From Paenibacillus_F chitinolyticus_A (GTDB lineage Bacteria > Bacillota > Bacilli > Paenibacillales > NBRC-103111), in assembly GCF_045038035.1 (NCBI RefSeq), contig NZ_CP173427.1, positions 5,208,001 through 5,272,000 on the forward strand: 64,000 nucleotides of DNA, in the 5' to 3' direction. Each line of letters opens with the position of its first letter. The first letter of the stretch is position 1. Below, in pieces: positions 8,566-17,400 of the stretch. Both the position numbers and the translations under genes were made by a program. The notes beneath the pieces are model-generated. The model searched no databases. It was not told where the DNA came from and was given only the letters and a program-made list of their open reading frames with translations.

Positions 8566-9406
8566 TCCGGTATTCCTTAAGAAATTCTCTCAGTCCTTCC
8601 TTCCAGCCTCTTAAATCCTGAAAGCCGTTGGAGCGAATCCCCATGTGATCCATAACAGAAAACTGCGGCCGTTCGGCAGGGCGCGGAAATTCATCCGTGG
8701 TGCAGGGATTCACGGCCACTTTCATGTCCGCTCCCTCGAATATCGCTTTGGCAAATTCGTACCATGTACACGTTCCGGCGTTGGAAGCATGGTAAATTCC
8801 GTACTTCTCCGTTTGTACAAGTTCCAGAAGAAAGGAAGCCAGATCCGCCGCATAAGTCGGGGAGCCCGTTTGATCGTGGACTACATTCAAGGAAATTTTC
8901 TCTCCGCCCAGCTTGAGCATGGTCTTTACAAAATTTTGCCCGGTCCGGCCGTATACCCACGATGTCCGCACAATAAAATATCGGCTGCTTAATGTCTGGG
9001 TAAGAACTTCTCCGGCCCTTTTGGACTTCCCGTAAATACTTTGCGGATTGGTATTGTCATACTCGTTGTAAGGTTTGTTTCCTCTGCCGTCGAATACGTA
9101 ATCCGTGCTGACATAACAAAACTTCACGTTATATTTTTCCGCTTCCACAGCCAAATTACGCGTCCCGCTTGCATTCACCCGGTATGCCTCGTCGGGTTCG
9201 CTTTCCGCTTTATCTACGGCCGTATAGGCGCCGCAGTGAATCAGAACGTCCGGCATGATTTCCCGAATGATCCGTCCGCACGCCGTCTGATTCGTAAAAT
9301 CCAGCTTTTCACGTCCGTATCCGTAGACTTCGTGCCCCTCAGCTTCAAACAGCCTGCAAACTTCGCTTCCAAGCTGTCCTTTTGCTCCGGTAACTAAGAT
9401 TTTCAT
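8555..9406 (-). CDS. rfbD: dTDP-4-dehydrorhamnose reductase
   Basis: A 283-residue extended-SDR enzyme that catalyses the last step of dTDP-L-rhamnose synthesis (NADPH reduction of dTDP-4-keto-L-rhamnose). The glycine motif G-A-K-G-Q-L-G (residues 7-13), S-T-D-Y-V-F-D-G (about 103), and the Y-G-K-S-K catalytic pair (about 128-132) are all as in RmlD. GGGAGG precedes the ATG. It is the last of four contiguous rml genes in the order A, C, B, D. Confidence 0.95.
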   Translation of the reverse strand: MKILVTGAKGQLGSEVCRLFEAEGHEVYGYGREKLDFTNQTACGRIIREIMPDVLIHCGAYTAVDKAESEPDEAYRVNASGTRNLAVEAEKYNVKFCYVSTDYVFDGRGNKPYNEYDNTNPQSIYGKSKRAGEVLTQTLSSRYFIVRTSWVYGRTGQNFVKTMLKLGGEKISLNVVHDQTGSPTYAADLASFLLELVQTEKYGIYHASNAGTCTWYEFAKAIFEGADMKVAVNPCTTDEFPRPAERPQFSVMDHMGIRSNGFQDLRGWKEGLREFLKEYRNGE

Positions 9407-9423
9407 AGAAACCTCCCTATATC

Positions 9424-10428
9424 TTAAGAACCGTACTGCTGTTCATAATAGGATTGATAGGCCCCGGAACGTATCCGTTCCCACCACTCTTTATTGTCCA
9501 GATACCATCGTATGGTCTCCTGGATACCGGACTCGAAGTTATGCTTGGGCTGCCAGCCCAGCTCCGCCGTTATTTTGCTTGCATCAATTCCATATCTGCG
9601 GTCATGTCCGGGACGATCCTGAATAAACGTAATTAATTGTTCGGATTTGCCAAGTGCGGCCAAGATCGTTTGGATGATAACAAGATTGGTGCGCTCATTG
9701 TTCCCTCCGATATTGTACACTTCCCCATTTCGCCCGCTGTGCAGAACCAGATCAATCGCCGAGCAATGATCTTCCACGTAAAGCCAGTCCCGTATGTTTA
9801 GGCCGTCTCCATAAACCGGAAGAGATTTCCCATCCAGGGCATTGGCAATCATAAGAGGTATTAGCTTCTCCGGAAACTGATACGGCCCGTAATTGTTGGA
9901 ACAGCGGGTAATATTAACCGGCAGCCCGAATGTTTCGTGATAAGCGCGAACCAGCATGTCTCCACCGGCTTTACTAGCCGAATAAGGACTGTTAGGAGCC
10001 AGCGGAGTTGTTTCCGAGAATAGTCCCGTCTCGCCAAGAGAGCCGTACACTTCATCTGTGGAAACCTGTACAAATTTAGTAATCCCACGGGCTTTGGCGG
10101 CATCAAGCAGCACTTGAGTCCCCATAACATTGGCTTGAACAAAAATACCGGGATCCAAAATACTGCGATCCACGTGAGACTCGGCCGCAAAGTTCACGAC
10201 GACGTCAACGCCGTAGTCGAAAGCCTGCTCAACAGCATTCCAGTCGGAAATATCTCCTTTTAAGAACCGGTAGTTGGGATGGTTCTCCACTGTTTTTAGA
10301 TTCTCTAGATTTCCGGCATAGGTTAAAGCGTCCAAATTGATGATCTGGTAGTCCGGGTATTTCTTAAGCATATACAGAACGAAGTTACTTCCGATAAAAC
10401 CCGCTCCGCCTGTTACGAGAATTTTCAT
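9424..10428 (-). CDS. rfbB: dTDP-glucose 4,6-dehydratase
   Basis: A 334-residue NAD-dependent dehydratase that makes dTDP-4-keto-6-deoxyglucose, the second step of dTDP-L-rhamnose synthesis. T-G-G-A-G-F-I-G-S-N (residues 6-15), V-S-T-D-E-V-Y-G (the Asp/Glu catalytic pair, about 122-129) and Y-S-A-S-K (about 148-152) are the diagnostic motifs. Length is normal for RmlB. The start overlaps the rmlC stop by ATGA (10425-10428), indicating translational coupling. Confidence 0.96.
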   Translation of the reverse strand: MKILVTGGAGFIGSNFVLYMLKKYPDYQIINLDALTYAGNLENLKTVENHPNYRFLKGDISDWNAVEQAFDYGVDVVVNFAAESHVDRSILDPGIFVQANVMGTQVLLDAAKARGITKFVQVSTDEVYGSLGETGLFSETTPLAPNSPYSASKAGGDMLVRAYHETFGLPVNITRCSNNYGPYQFPEKLIPLMIANALDGKSLPVYGDGLNIRDWLYVEDHCSAIDLVLHSGRNGEVYNIGGNNERTNLVIIQTILAALGKSEQLITFIQDRPGHDRRYGIDASKITAELGWQPKHNFESGIQETIRWYLDNKEWWERIRSGAYQSYYEQQYGS

Positions 10429-10988
10429 GACCCGACCTCCTCGTCAAAGTTGTTATCCGCATCCGCCAAGCGCGGGTGTTTTTCATCTTTTGCGGAAAGG
10501 ATAGGGCTGGATGCGGGCCAATCGATCGCAAGTGCGGGATCATTCCACATGATCCCCCTATCATTTTCAGGAGAATAATACTCGTCTACCTTATACAGTA
10601 CTTCCGTGTTGGGCACCAGCGTGCAAAAACCGTGAGCGAAGCCTTTCGGCACCAGAAGCTGACGCTTATTCTCCGAGCTTAGGATAAACCCCTGCCACTG
10701 GCCGTACGTCGGCGATTTTTTGCGTATGTCTACGATAACGTCGTAAATGACACCCGCAAGGACACGGATAAGCTTGGTTTGCGCTTTAGGATTGAGCTGA
10801 TAGTGAAGGCCGCGAAGAACTCCTGTTTCGGCAGACAACGAGTGATTATCTTGGATGAAGCTGTAGGCGATACCCAGTTCTTCAAATCTTTTTTGGTTAT
10901 AGCTTTCCATGAAAAAGCCACGGCTGTCGCCATGGACTGTAGGTTCGATTATTAGCGCTTCAGAAAACTTGGATTTGGTTAATTTCAT
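10425..10988 (-). CDS. rfbC: dTDP-4-dehydrorhamnose 3,5-epimerase
   Basis: A 187-residue cupin epimerase, the third step of dTDP-L-rhamnose synthesis. The catalytic His segment R-G-L-H-Y-Q (about residues 59-64), the H-G-D-S-R-G-F-F substrate loop (about 19-26), and V-P-K-G-F-A-H-G-F with the downstream Tyr of VDEYYSPE are conserved. GGAG is present upstream of the ATG (AAGGAGCTTGGACA). It lies between rmlA and rmlB in a tight operon. Confidence 0.95.
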   Translation of the reverse strand: MKLTKSKFSEALIIEPTVHGDSRGFFMESYNQKRFEELGIAYSFIQDNHSLSAETGVLRGLHYQLNPKAQTKLIRVLAGVIYDVIVDIRKKSPTYGQWQGFILSSENKRQLLVPKGFAHGFCTLVPNTEVLYKVDEYYSPENDRGIMWNDPALAIDWPASSPILSAKDEKHPRLADADNNFDEEVGS

Positions 10989-11004
10989 TGTCCAAGCTCC
11001 TTTC

Positions 11005-11748
11005 TTACAGTTTTAGTTTTCCGAATTCATCACCGAAGGTAATTTCCTTAGCCAATTCGTTAGCTAACGCAAGAGATGAATGAGTTCCCGCATCCGTCCA
11101 CCATCCCTGAAGGACATCATACGCCAGCTGCTTTTTAGCAATATACGCATTGTTCACATCGGTTATTTCCAACTCACCACGATTAGAAGGTTTCAGAGTT
11201 TTAATAATATCGAAAACTTGGCTGTCATACATATAGATTCCCGTGACAGCGTAATTACTTTTTGGAAGAATCGGCTTTTCTTCGATGGAAACGATCTGGT
11301 TACCGTCCAACTCGGGCACCCCGTATCTTTGGGGATCATGAACTTTCTGAATTAAAATTTTTGCGCCTTCGGATTGTATCTTAAAATTACTAACATATGC
11401 TGAGATATCGTCTTGAAATACGTTATCTCCCAAAATGACGACAATTTGTTCACCGGCAGCAAATTGCTCCGCTAATCCCAACGCTTGAGCGATACCTCCT
11501 GCATCGTCTTGAACTTTATACGTAAAAGAAATTTCCAAATCAGAACCGCTGCCGAGCAAATTGACTACATCTCCCATATGATCCTTACCCGTTACAACTA
11601 AAATATCCGAAATCCCCGCTTTTTTTAGCTTCTGTACGGAATAAAAAATCATGGGATATTTACCTACAGGCAGTAAATGTTTATTGGTGACTTTCGTCAA
11701 GGGAAATAGTCTGGATCCTGTTCCACCAGCTAGAATAACACCTTTCAT
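11005..11748 (-). CDS. rfbA: Glucose-1-phosphate thymidylyltransferase, short type
   Basis: A 247-residue nucleotidyltransferase that forms dTDP-glucose, the first step of dTDP-L-rhamnose synthesis. The activator motif G-G-T-G-S-R-L-F-P-L-T (residues 8-18), the K-H-L-L-P-V segment and the G-D-N-V-F-Q-D metal site (about 104-110) identify RmlA. It is about 45 residues shorter than enterobacterial RmlA, as is common for the Bacillales short form. The ATG at 11748 has GAGAGGTG upstream; the upstream GTG at 11757 overlaps that site. It is the first rml gene and marks the border between the AT-rich glycosyltransferase block and more typical DNA. Confidence 0.93.
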   Translation of the reverse strand: MKGVILAGGTGSRLFPLTKVTNKHLLPVGKYPMIFYSVQKLKKAGISDILVVTGKDHMGDVVNLLGSGSDLEISFTYKVQDDAGGIAQALGLAEQFAAGEQIVVILGDNVFQDDISAYVSNFKIQSEGAKILIQKVHDPQRYGVPELDGNQIVSIEEKPILPKSNYAVTGIYMYDSQVFDIIKTLKPSNRGELEITDVNNAYIAKKQLAYDVLQGWWTDAGTHSSLALANELAKEITFGDEFGKLKL

Positions 11749-11822
11749 ATAAAGCACCTCTCTATCTTAAGATACAGGTAGAATTTTATGTTATTAAATA
11801 TAGGAACCTTACAGAAGAAATT

Positions 11823-12305
11823 TTAATTATTGTAATACTTTTTTATCTTCACTTCTTTAATTTTAAATACGGCGTTAGGAACATTTCCGGGATCAATCCG
11901 AATTTGCTTTACATCTCCATCAGCTGCAAATTTTATGGGATCACGACTGTTGAAAGTTTTACTTCTTTGCTCTGAAAAATTTTCCTCGTCATTGCTTCTC
12001 CAAAAAATCTGTACTTGACTACTGGTGGAGTCAATTTCAATTTCTATAAGCGTTTGCTTCGCGCCCATATCATTTAATAGTGGACTAATTAAGATAGGAT
12101 CATCATTGGTGGAAATCCATTGTTCCTTTTTATTGATGTTATAAGTGGTCCAGTTATCCATATTGTTGAAGCTTGATTCACCTGCAAGAAGCCATTGTTT
12201 TTGCTTCCATTTTAATTCTTCACTATCTCTACTAAAAAACAACAAACTGAATAAAATTAAACCCGCGTATAAGAAGAAAATAATTTTATAGAAAAAATGC
12301 ATCAT
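11823..12305 (-). CDS. Membrane-anchored beta-sandwich-like protein in glycan operon
   Basis: A 160-residue protein of unknown function. One N-terminal TM helix (about 5-24) is followed by an extracellular beta-rich region. The C-terminal signature (I-R-I-D-P, then FKIKEVKIKK) resembles a segment in the middle of the 924-residue methyltransferase/glycosyltransferase of the same operon (L-R-L-D-P, then IKLSEIYLLE), so both may carry the same small carbohydrate-binding-like fold. The ATG overlaps the 3' end of the upstream gene by four bases. The DNA is AT-rich. Confidence 0.7.
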   Translation of the reverse strand: MMHFFYKIIFFLYAGLILFSLLFFSRDSEELKWKQKQWLLAGESSFNNMDNWTTYNINKKEQWISTNDDPILISPLLNDMGAKQTLIEIEIDSTSSQVQIFWRSNDEENFSEQRSKTFNSRDPIKFAADGDVKQIRIDPGNVPNAVFKIKEVKIKKYYNN

Positions 12306-13495
12306 TTAACAGACCTCTTTCTAAATGTCTCCACAACAACAGAAAGAACAAAAGCAAACAAAATAATAATATATGGCATAATTGGAAAGGCATATCGAGG
12401 AATGGCAAGCATTATTTGATGCAAAAAGGTATAAACTATGATTATAATCGATAGAATTTGAATAGGATGCTTACGAGTTATACTTATACATATACCAATC
12501 CATCCTCCTATTACTAGTAGAAGATGCAGAGGTTTTCTAAGCCACTCAAAGAGGTGTGCAATTTCCCCATTTTCAACCCAAGGTAGCCTCCAAAAATAAT
12601 TTAATTTTCCAATAACAAACCACTTAACAAATTCAGGTTGGTTAATCTGCGCAAAAAACATTTCTTTTGATTTTTCAGCCCACATGTTATTTCTAGTGAT
12701 TTCGTCAGGATTAGTTTTATAGATAGCTTCGAATGTTTCTATTACCCCTACAAAATATGGGTGCATTCCCCAAAGTAAGGGATTAGACCCAGAAGTAGAA
12801 AATAGCACAACCTTATCGAACAGAAAGTAATTTCTAATCCACCATGGCAGCACTAGAATAAATGAGAAAAAGCCTATATAAGTCAAGGCACGTACATAGT
12901 TTTTTTTCGACTTTAGATGAAAAAAATAATAGATAATTATTGGTAAAACCAGTGTAGCCGGTGTCGGACGTATTAAAACACTTACACCAAGAAACAAGCC
13001 ACTTAAAATAAATATAAATTTTCGATTATTTTCAATTCCCTCGAATAAAGTTAATAGGAATAAAGAAAAAAATAGTGTGAATGAGACTTCAGTGAGCAAT
13101 AATCCATTTGCATAAATAAAACTTGGATAAATTGTCATTAAAACCGCAACAAACAATGAAGAGTTAAGACCCAGAAACTTTAAAGAAATTTGGTAAATAA
13201 CCCAAATGGTTATCACACTAAAAATAACTTGAACCAGTTGAAAAGCAATCATCTTTGAACCAAAAATTAAATAGGTAAGACTAAGCAGGATTGGAAAACC
13301 AGGTGTTACAAATGCGTTAGGCTCCGTTTGGTTATAGCCTAAAACCCCCGTTTCCAGAAACTGTTTTGCCATTTTGTCATAAAATAAAGCATCTCCGGCA
13401 AGCGGGGGAAAAGAGATGCTGAAAATATAATAGGTCCTGATAATTAAAGCAACACCTAAAATTATGTATATCCAGTTATTTCGCTTATTCTGCAT
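12302..13495 (-). CDS. GT39/PMT-type membrane glycosyltransferase
   Basis: A 397-residue polytopic protein with about 9-10 TM helices. The first extracellular loop carries P-P-L-A-G-D-A-L-F-Y-D (about 30-40), the acidic loop-1 motif of GT-C fold (ArnT/PMT) enzymes, followed by the conserved P-G-F-P segment. Such proteins transfer a sugar from a polyprenyl-phosphate carrier on the outer face of the membrane. In this operon it may decorate the rhamnose-containing glycan or a surface protein. The DNA is AT-rich; there is a four-base overlap with the next gene. Confidence 0.8.
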   Translation of the reverse strand: MQNKRNNWIYIILGVALIIRTYYIFSISFPPLAGDALFYDKMAKQFLETGVLGYNQTEPNAFVTPGFPILLSLTYLIFGSKMIAFQLVQVIFSVITIWVIYQISLKFLGLNSSLFVAVLMTIYPSFIYANGLLLTEVSFTLFFSLFLLTLFEGIENNRKFIFILSGLFLGVSVLIRPTPATLVLPIIIYYFFHLKSKKNYVRALTYIGFFSFILVLPWWIRNYFLFDKVVLFSTSGSNPLLWGMHPYFVGVIETFEAIYKTNPDEITRNNMWAEKSKEMFFAQINQPEFVKWFVIGKLNYFWRLPWVENGEIAHLFEWLRKPLHLLLVIGGWIGICISITRKHPIQILSIIIIVYTFLHQIMLAIPRYAFPIMPYIIILFAFVLSVVVETFRKRSVK

Positions 13496-13529
13496 AACCT
13501 CAAGCCTTCCCTAATTTATCCACATTAAT

Positions 13530-14609
13530 TTACTTATTAATCAATATACTTTTAACAACCTTTTTTATCCCTTTAACGAAATTTTCTTTTTTAACTATTT
13601 GTTCTGAAGTTGCATTTAACTCGGCATTACTATTGGTAAACGGGTCTTGAAACTTGTAAGGCATCTCCAGATTGTCTCTGTAGGCAATCCTTGTAGCTCT
13701 ATCGATCTTTTCACCACTATTAAAATAATCATAAGACCACGGAATCGCGCCCAATTCCTCTTGACCCATAATGTTCATCTCATTAACATACTCATCTCTC
13801 AATGTATAGATAGCATTCTTTTTATCGGGTACGTATTTATTTATCATCCCTTCATTTGCACCGGAATCAAATCCTGAGAAGTGGAAAAATCTAAGAAACT
13901 TATCATTCACCCTGTACTCATCATTAGAATCTAAATGAATTTTTCTTTTGGATACATTCCACGGAGCTGCATTGTAACCAGGATGCTTTAATATATAGAC
14001 ATCAAAGAAGCACGGGGCTAAGTCCATCCATTTTTGATCCGTAAAAATCCCACGCGGAATGTCATCATAACAGAACATATTCAACCTCGAAGCCCACCAT
14101 TCAATGAATCTTTTCGACTCTTCCGATCTACTGACGGCTAAAAACCCTAAATTGAACGCACCATGCTTTAATGCACTAAGTTCATTATCCATAACAGCAT
14201 CCATTATATCCTCAGGGGTTGTTAAATGAGGAGTTAAAACAATAGGATTTGATTCTAGGGCTTCTTCTAGCTCGGTCAAAGGACTTAATACTTGGATATC
14301 TGGATCTAAATAAACAAATTTTGATTCTTCCTGATAATTTTCCATAAGATATAAGAACAATTGCCCTTTAACCGCTGTAGAGGCTTCAACTATAGAATGT
14401 TTAAAAATGAATTTTTCAAAATTTTCAAAACCCAAATCTTTCCCCAGAACAATATCATCAAAATATTCAAATGCCTGTGCTTCAGGGGTTACTTCTCTTT
14501 CCAACAAACTAACAACCACTTTTATAGTGGGATCAGCTTTTTTTATAGACTTTGCCAGCACCATAGCTTTGGGCAAGTAATTGGCACAAATAGAAGTAGT
14601 TATGATCAT
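13530..14609 (-). CDS. GT-A fold glycosyltransferase (GT8-like)
   Basis: A 359-residue soluble protein beginning MIITTSICANYLPKAMVLAK, with a V-Y-L-D-P-D-I-Q segment (about 102-109) that serves as the DxD metal/nucleotide-sugar motif, and later F-N-L-G-F and D-Q-K-W-M-D segments as in family 8 and related retaining enzymes. The start was moved to 14609 because AAGGAGA lies eight bases upstream; the longer frame would overlap the previous gene. Donor and linkage are unknown. It lies directly behind the 924-residue multidomain protein. Confidence 0.78.
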   Translation of the reverse strand: MIITTSICANYLPKAMVLAKSIKKADPTIKVVVSLLEREVTPEAQAFEYFDDIVLGKDLGFENFEKFIFKHSIVEASTAVKGQLFLYLMENYQEESKFVYLDPDIQVLSPLTELEEALESNPIVLTPHLTTPEDIMDAVMDNELSALKHGAFNLGFLAVSRSEESKRFIEWWASRLNMFCYDDIPRGIFTDQKWMDLAPCFFDVYILKHPGYNAAPWNVSKRKIHLDSNDEYRVNDKFLRFFHFSGFDSGANEGMINKYVPDKKNAIYTLRDEYVNEMNIMGQEELGAIPWSYDYFNSGEKIDRATRIAYRDNLEMPYKFQDPFTNSNAELNATSEQIVKKENFVKGIKKVVKSILINK

Positions 14610-14625
14610 GCTTATCTTCTCCTTT

Positions 14626-17400
14626 TTAATCCAACTCATTATATTCTAGTTCATATAAGTTCCTTGTTCTATTCAATAAATTTAACATGCTATTATTATC
14701 TGATAGTAAACCCCATAGTTCTTTTTCACTATTAAGAACAATACCGATACTGTCAGAGCTATTCTGTACACTAAAGGCTATGTTGCCACTATTTTTATTA
14801 GTGATAATCGGAATACCGGCTGCTATGGACTCATAAAGAGTATACGAGTAACTTTCAGGCACAATGGACCATAAAAGAACTATATCTATGTTCTCTTTTT
14901 TTAAAAGATTTGTGGCTGCCATTCGCCCGTCCTTTATAAAAGAATATTCATGTGAACGTACATTTGTACTATAGTGCTCAGACGAACCGATATGATGAAA
15001 TTCGTAAAAATCGGCAAATTGTTCGTTATTAATCATCTTTAGCCATGTAGACCATCCCTTGTTCTCCATCTTGTACCCAAGATAGGCGATTTTGATTTTC
15101 TCATTACTTCTTTCTCTTTTTATAGTTCCATCTTTTATGAGACGCAGGTGGCCATGCACAAGAAATTTATCTTCCCATTTGGGGTATATTAGCTTAAAAA
15201 CCTCAAGCACGTATTGAGACGGCAAGACTATTTTTTCACATACGTTAAAGATATCGTTAAATATTTCTTTCCGCTTCTCCAAGTCCGTATAATGATCACA
15301 TTTGATACAGACATTTTCAGTGCCGTGTATCATTAAATCAGGTATGCAACCTTTATGGCCATTCGAATCAGAATACATCATATGGTAACTGGAGCAACAT
15401 GCGAAAAAATCATGTGCGACAAAAAAGGAAGGAATCCCCTTCGAACTAACTGCCTCAAATATATTTTTGAAATCAGAATATATCCAAAACAATAAATGAT
15501 GTATATACGTTTTTTGGTATTTATAAGCGCTATCTTGAATGAATTCGACTATTTCTTGAGCTGTCAAATATCCCAGAAATGTATCTCCAACATTAATACC
15601 ATAAAAACTCTCTTCTTCAGCATAAAAATCATATCTATTAGAAGGAAAAATTTGAACAGTCCCTATACCACTTCTTGCATTATAGCTGGCTTGCTCATAA
15701 ATATACTTCTCGGTTCCGCCCATGGAATTTAAATAATTCGTATGAGAGAACACTAAAATATACCTTTCTTTATCCAATAGATTGATCATTTCTTTCTTAT
15801 TGCTTTTTTTTTTATACTTTACGATCATGTTCTTGACTCTATGCTTTGCACTGTTTTTTAATTCTCTTAAGGCGTTCATACCTGCTCTAAAAAATCGGGT
15901 ATATTTCCATGAAGTAGAATTCAGCAAAACTTGTAATTCATTTAAAACTTTTTCTGTAGCTTCTTCTCTCTTTTGTATCTCGCTCTCATAGTATATCTGT
16001 TGTGTTGTTATGTTCTTTCTGTGCTCCTCCAGGGTCACGTTCATTACTTCAAGTCGGGCTTCTAATTGCAATACTTTATTTTTAGATGTCTCTACATCTT
16101 TCGTATATTTTTCCTGCAAAAACTGCTTAATATGTTCTACCTCAAACAGTAATTTATCTTGTTTTCTCTGTTCTTCTTCCATACTCATATTGAGTAGCCC
16201 TAAGCGCTCTGCTTCTCTCTTTATCTTAAAATATTGTTGGTTCATTTCTTCGATAAGATCACTCATTTTAACAGAAACACTCATTTTAACTCTTATAAAA
16301 TATGTTTTATCTTTTTTTATTTTAGTGGTAGGATTTAGTATAATATAAGGATCATTGTTTAAAGTTATAAGAGGTTCTCCGTCTCCATAATTCACAAGAT
16401 TATAAAAGTGGCATCCTTCAAAATTATTTTCATTTGACCATTTGTGTATGTACGAAGGAGTGCCATTTTCAGTATCACACACGGTCTCTAATAAATAGAT
16501 TTCAGATAGTTTTATTAAAGCTATTTCTGAAATGGGATCCAATCTTAATTTGTTTATCTCTTTATTAAGTGGAAGCGGTACGTCATATGTTATAGTGCTG
16601 CCGTCTATATGTAACGGCAAATAAGCCGAGTCATACTCTGTAAATTCTTCATTCTCGGACCAAAATAATTGAAGATAGTAATTAGATAACCTGTATCTTT
16701 GTTTTATCATTCCTTGGTTAAGTTTTCCTACATCCTCATTCTTTTTACCGACCGTTATATATTGGTAAACTTCCCCATCCGTTCGTTGTTGTAAGAAGTC
16801 CCTCACCAAAGGGTAATTTTCATAACTTTGCTTGAACTCTGTCTGCTCTGGCAGCATGTACGTCGCATACCATTCAATCGGTTGCAATCCGGCATGTTCA
16901 TATAACTCAAGAATACTTGACTTTGTAAAGAATCTTAAATGGGTATTATCCAGCAAACCTAAAGTCTTATATTCAAATCTACCGGAAAGAAGTTCCATAA
17001 TAACAGCGTTGTTTGAAATATTGGGTATTGAAGTGATTAAAGTGCCTTCCTCTTTAAGAAACTCAACAGCAATTTTCAATACTCTCCAGGGGTCTTTTAA
17101 GTGTTCAAGGACATCTACAAAAATGATATGATCAAATTTAATATCCTTAAATTTAGTTGCCCATGTTAAGCTTTCAACATCCCCTATTTCCATATCGACT
17201 GTAAATGCACTAGCTACTGTAGCCGCACTTTCTTCTATTTCTACCCCGTACACTTGACAATTAAGTTCATTGAACATGTACTCTGTCATATATCCGGTAG
17301 CCGTTCCAAATTCGAGGACCGTCGTTTCAGGCCTGATATGCTGGAGAACTATGGTGTGTGCATTCTGAATAGAAGTATTTATTTTAAAGTCGTATTTCAT
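14626..17400 (-). CDS. Methyltransferase / coiled-coil / GT-B glycosyltransferase fusion
   Basis: A 924-residue multidomain protein. Residues about 15-200 form a class I SAM methyltransferase (V-L-E-F-G-T-A-T-G-Y at about 29-38, then IIFVDVLEHLKDPWRVL). Residues about 225-385 are a beta-rich region with an L-R-L-D-P motif. Residues about 395-500 are a charged heptad coiled coil. Residues about 555-924 are a GT-B/GT4-like transferase with M-G-G-T-E-K-Y near its start and the E-S-I-A-A-G-I-P-I-I nucleotide-sugar motif near its end. This domain order recalls WsaE of Geobacillus (methyl-rhamnosyl chain termination) and the coiled-coil ruler WbdD. It overlaps wzt by 17 bases; the ribosome site is AAAGGAAG. 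Confidence 0.85.
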   Translation of the reverse strand: MKYDFKINTSIQNAHTIVLQHIRPETTVLEFGTATGYMTEYMFNELNCQVYGVEIEESAATVASAFTVDMEIGDVESLTWATKFKDIKFDHIIFVDVLEHLKDPWRVLKIAVEFLKEEGTLITSIPNISNNAVIMELLSGRFEYKTLGLLDNTHLRFFTKSSILELYEHAGLQPIEWYATYMLPEQTEFKQSYENYPLVRDFLQQRTDGEVYQYITVGKKNEDVGKLNQGMIKQRYRLSNYYLQLFWSENEEFTEYDSAYLPLHIDGSTITYDVPLPLNKEINKLRLDPISEIALIKLSEIYLLETVCDTENGTPSYIHKWSNENNFEGCHFYNLVNYGDGEPLITLNNDPYIILNPTTKIKKDKTYFIRVKMSVSVKMSDLIEEMNQQYFKIKREAERLGLLNMSMEEEQRKQDKLLFEVEHIKQFLQEKYTKDVETSKNKVLQLEARLEVMNVTLEEHRKNITTQQIYYESEIQKREEATEKVLNELQVLLNSTSWKYTRFFRAGMNALRELKNSAKHRVKNMIVKYKKKSNKKEMINLLDKERYILVFSHTNYLNSMGGTEKYIYEQASYNARSGIGTVQIFPSNRYDFYAEEESFYGINVGDTFLGYLTAQEIVEFIQDSAYKYQKTYIHHLLFWIYSDFKNIFEAVSSKGIPSFFVAHDFFACCSSYHMMYSDSNGHKGCIPDLMIHGTENVCIKCDHYTDLEKRKEIFNDIFNVCEKIVLPSQYVLEVFKLIYPKWEDKFLVHGHLRLIKDGTIKRERSNEKIKIAYLGYKMENKGWSTWLKMINNEQFADFYEFHHIGSSEHYSTNVRSHEYSFIKDGRMAATNLLKKENIDIVLLWSIVPESYSYTLYESIAAGIPIITNKNSGNIAFSVQNSSDSIGIVLNSEKELWGLLSDNNSMLNLLNRTRNLYELEYNELD

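Noticed and set aside
13516..13524. Single perfect TTATCCACA between two glycan genes
   Set aside because: One isolated 9-mer is expected by chance; unlike the 42 kb cluster it has no companions.
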